Of a stretch of DNA of 7,501 nucleotides, positions 5,446-7,501 are shown piece after piece (within the stretch, counting starts at the first letter, position 1; every line of letters begins with the position of its first letter). Origin of the DNA: Planctomycetota bacterium (lineage in GTDB: Bacteria; Planctomycetota; UBA1135; UBA2386); the NCBI GenBank assembly GCA_020425915.1, contig JAGQQZ010000191.1:1-7501 (forward strand), in the 5' to 3' direction. Both the position numbers and the translations under genes were made by a program. The notes under the pieces are model-generated. The model was not told where the DNA came from and ran no database searches. It worked only from the letters and a program-made list of their open reading frames with translations.

Positions 5446-7263
5446 TTGAGCAAGCCGAGCGACGGGCGGTTCGAATGGTGCGAAGAGAGGCGCCCCTTGC
5501 GTGTCGTCTTCGCATGCGGATGGGCCATCGCGGTCATCGCGGGACTGCTCCTGGCGGTGACACCCACCTACAAGGTCAACGACAACGCGGGCATCCTGTC
5601 GATGATCCAAGAGGGGGCGGAAGCCCCCTTCATGTCCCCGGTCTTCGTCGAGCTGTTGACGTTCCTGTACCGCGATGTCAGCCCGTCGGTGCCATGGTTC
5701 GGGATCGCGAACTACCTCGCGCTGTTCTGGGCCATCGCACTGTTCGTGCACGCACTGTCGGCGCTACGGATTCCGCGCGGGCTGAGCATCCCCCTGGACA
5801 TCGTGTTCTCGGCGCTGTGCGCGACGTTCGCGATCCGGGTCGGGTACAACGCCTCGAGCATCCTGCTCGGCGGGGTCTCCCTGCTGGCATTCGTCGCCTA
5901 CCTTCGCTCGCATCGCCTGTCCAAGGCTGCGCTGCTGGTGTGCGCGCTCGGCCTGGTGTTCGCGTTCCTGTTCCGCCCGCGGGGCGCGCAGGGGGCGGTC
6001 GTCGTCGTCGGGCCGGCGCTGCTCGCGATGGGACTCTTGGCGCGACGGCGGTTCGCCGTGGGCGTCGTCCTCGCGTTCGTGTTGCCGATCTCCGTAGTTG
6101 GCGCTGTCCACGTCGTCTGGAAGACGACGTTCGTGTCGGACGAGTACCGCGCGTTCCGCGAGTTCAACCAGGTTCGCGGCAAGTTCCACGCCTACCCGAT
6201 TGCCCGGGCGAACCTCGAGAACGTGCGGCTGTTCGAGGCCAACGACTGGCTCGCGTACCACTACATCCTGCTCAAGGACTGGCTGTACTTCGACGAGGAC
6301 GTCTGGAACCTCGAGAAGCTGCGCAACATCTTCGAGTACAGCGTGCCATTGCCGGAGGACGAGATCGACGCCGGGACGATCGCGTCGGCGTTCCAGGAGT
6401 TGTGGTCCGAGCAGTACGCACGCTACCTCACGCTGCTGCCGCTGCTCGTCGTCGTGTTCCTCGCATGTCGCTCGCGGCGGGTCGCGATCTGGGCGGCCGG
6501 CTACGCGCTGTACATGCTCGTGTTGTCGGTCTACCTGAGCATCGCGTATCGACTCCCCGACCGCGTAGGCGATCCGATGTTCGTGCTCGGGTTCGCCTCG
6601 ATGGTCTGGCTGTTCGTCGGGGTCGACCGAATTCGGCCACTACGAATCCGGGCGCCGCTCCGGCGCGCGACCGGCGTGCTGTTCGCGTTGGCCTGTGTCT
6701 GTCCTGTCGTCGTGTTCGCGGTCGACAACGCTCGGGACGCCGCGAAGTGGGGCGAACGAAACGCGAAGTTCGAACGCCAGCACGCCGACTTCAACAAGTG
6801 GTTCAAGGGTCGGATCCTGTTTCCGCAGGCGATCGTGCTCTCGACCCAGGCGCAGAATCCGCTGCGCAACTACGAGTTCCTGTACGAGGTCGTCCCGTCC
6901 GGTTGGCGGACCTACTCGCCCCAGTTCTACGACTGCCTGCGACGTCACGGACTGTCGCGCGGCTCCGAGCTCATCCCGTTCGCGATCGACAATCTCGACT
7001 TCTTCTTCGCCTGGCGACGCGACTACGTGGACGTGTTGTACGAGTTCGTGAAACGGCAGTACGGCGTGCGATTCATGTTGCGCGCCTACGAAGGGCTGAG
7101 CACGCAGCGCTATGTGATCTTCCAACTCGTGACGGACCCGGAGCCCGACTCGAACCTGTCGGTGTACCATCGACAGGTGGTGACCACGCCGTTCGACCGG
7201 AGGCAGGTCGGAGGTGCGATCGGCGGCGACGAACTCGACGACGTCGACGAATCCGGCAAGTGA
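5446..7263 (+). CDS. Predicted GT-C-like polytopic membrane protein, paralog B
   Basis: A 605-residue inner-membrane protein, homologous to the minus-strand neighbour and aligning without gaps from residue 1 to at least 306. Hand counts give 45/66 identities at residues 39-104 and 57/82 at 225-306. The same roughly 11-helix layout applies, with basic cytoplasmic loops (LRSHRLSK, LLARRRF, CRSRR, and an Arg-rich stretch near 395-412). External elements are TPTYKVNDN with D46, RPRG (177-180), the large loop with SDEYRAFREFN, KDWLYFDEDVWNLE and PLPEDE, and the C-terminal domain with GWRTYSPQFYD. The tail carries TTPFDRR and then an acidic DELDDVDES run. The role is inferred to be transfer of a sugar or similar group from a lipid carrier on the outer face of the membrane; the substrate is unknown. 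The TTG start is supported by GGAGG at 5433-5437 and by the paralog alignment. Starting at the ATG at 5338 would add 36 Arg-rich residues with no counterpart in paralog A. Confidence 0.88.
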   Translation: MSKPSDGRFEWCEERRPLRVVFACGWAIAVIAGLLLAVTPTYKVNDNAGILSMIQEGAEAPFMSPVFVELLTFLYRDVSPSVPWFGIANYLALFWAIALFVHALSALRIPRGLSIPLDIVFSALCATFAIRVGYNASSILLGGVSLLAFVAYLRSHRLSKAALLVCALGLVFAFLFRPRGAQGAVVVVGPALLAMGLLARRRFAVGVVLAFVLPISVVGAVHVVWKTTFVSDEYRAFREFNQVRGKFHAYPIARANLENVRLFEANDWLAYHYILLKDWLYFDEDVWNLEKLRNIFEYSVPLPEDEIDAGTIASAFQELWSEQYARYLTLLPLLVVVFLACRSRRVAIWAAGYALYMLVLSVYLSIAYRLPDRVGDPMFVLGFASMVWLFVGVDRIRPLRIRAPLRRATGVLFALACVCPVVVFAVDNARDAAKWGERNAKFERQHADFNKWFKGRILFPQAIVLSTQAQNPLRNYEFLYEVVPSGWRTYSPQFYDCLRRHGLSRGSELIPFAIDNLDFFFAWRRDYVDVLYEFVKRQYGVRFMLRAYEGLSTQRYVIFQLVTDPEPDSNLSVYHRQVVTTPFDRRQVGGAIGGDELDDVDESGK

Positions 7264-7294
7264 CGCTCGACCGGTTTCGATCCGTCCGCGGGAA

Positions 7295-7501
7295 TCAGTC
7301 GAACAGCTTCGATCGAACCCGGCCGGCCGGCGCGGCCTCGGCGTCGACGAGCGCGTCGAACACGCTCGGCACCACGAAGATCGACAACGGGTCGGCGGCA
7401 CTCTTGCGCTGTGCGACCTCCCAGAGCCAGTTGGACTCGGACTCGGTGAGGGAGTTCGCGTGCGCGAAATCGGCGTGTAGCCTACGCGCGAGGCGTGCGT
7501 C
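7295..7501 (-). CDS. C-terminal end of an unrecognised protein (cut by right edge)
   Basis: The minus strand is open from the window edge to a TGA at 7295-7297, giving 68 residues. By hand count, 60 of the 68 sense codons end in G or C, which matches the real genes here and supports coding. The visible part is soluble-looking, with a mixed helical segment containing SESNWLWEVAQRKSAAD and a tail ending in RVRSKLFD. There is no membrane helix, repeat or motif I can assign to a family. It converges on paralog B with a 31-nt gap that contains no clear terminator hairpin. I do not recognise the product, and the N-terminal part is outside the window. Confidence 0.68.
   Translation of the reverse strand, partial: DARLARRLHADFAHANSLTESESNWLWEVAQRKSAADPLSIFVVPSVFDALVDAEAAPAGRVRSKLFD

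Noticed and set aside
7319..7330. Palindrome CCGGCCGGCCGG as a terminator or protein-binding site
   Set aside because: It lies inside the right-edge coding region, is explained by Ala/Gly/Pro/Arg codons in GC-rich DNA, and is not followed by a T-run on either strand.

Overview
This is a GC-rich 7.5 kb chromosomal window. The codons are strongly biased to G or C in third position, there are no tRNA or rRNA genes, and nothing looks like an insertion sequence, phage or CRISPR array. The style of the exported proteins suggests Planctomycetota, perhaps a marine lineage. The clearest example is the large secreted protein at 1341-3014, with its Gly-rich linker and a C-terminal 'GMPGCELYVG ... FDVPNSPF' domain that I associate with planctomycete extracellular proteins. 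This taxonomic call is inference from protein style, not from a marker gene.

Layout from left to right. (1) The N-terminal part of a predicted exported protein on the minus strand, cut by the left edge (1-335). (2) A complete six-transmembrane voltage-gated potassium-channel-type protein on the minus strand (407-1201), with a textbook selectivity filter and a C-terminal zinc ribbon. (3) A 139-nt divergent intergenic region. (4) A large secreted multi-domain protein on the plus strand (1341-3014), followed closely by a DUF2809 small membrane protein (about 3086-3448; the true start is probably further upstream at a non-standard codon). (5) Two paralogous polytopic membrane proteins arranged head to head, on the minus strand (3470-5266) and the plus strand (5446-7263), separated by a 179-nt shared upstream region. 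(6) The C-terminal end of an unrecognised protein on the minus strand, cut by the right edge (7295-7501).

The main point of interest is the head-to-head paralog pair. Their alignment is free of gaps from residue 1 to at least residue 306. Hand counts give about 70% identity in the two most conserved blocks. Both fit an 11-helix membrane topology with cytoplasmic N-terminus, an acidic residue in the first external loop, a large external loop between helices 7 and 8, and an external C-terminal domain of about 170 residues. This is the layout of GT-C type (polyprenyl-phosphate-sugar dependent) glycosyltransferases, but I know of no characterised member of this exact family. They are reported as predicted GT-C-like proteins of unknown substrate. 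The alignment also fixes the start of the plus-strand copy at a TTG codon behind a strong ribosome binding site.

I see no evidence that the channel, the secreted protein and the paralog pair form one pathway. The mixed strands suggest at least four transcription units.
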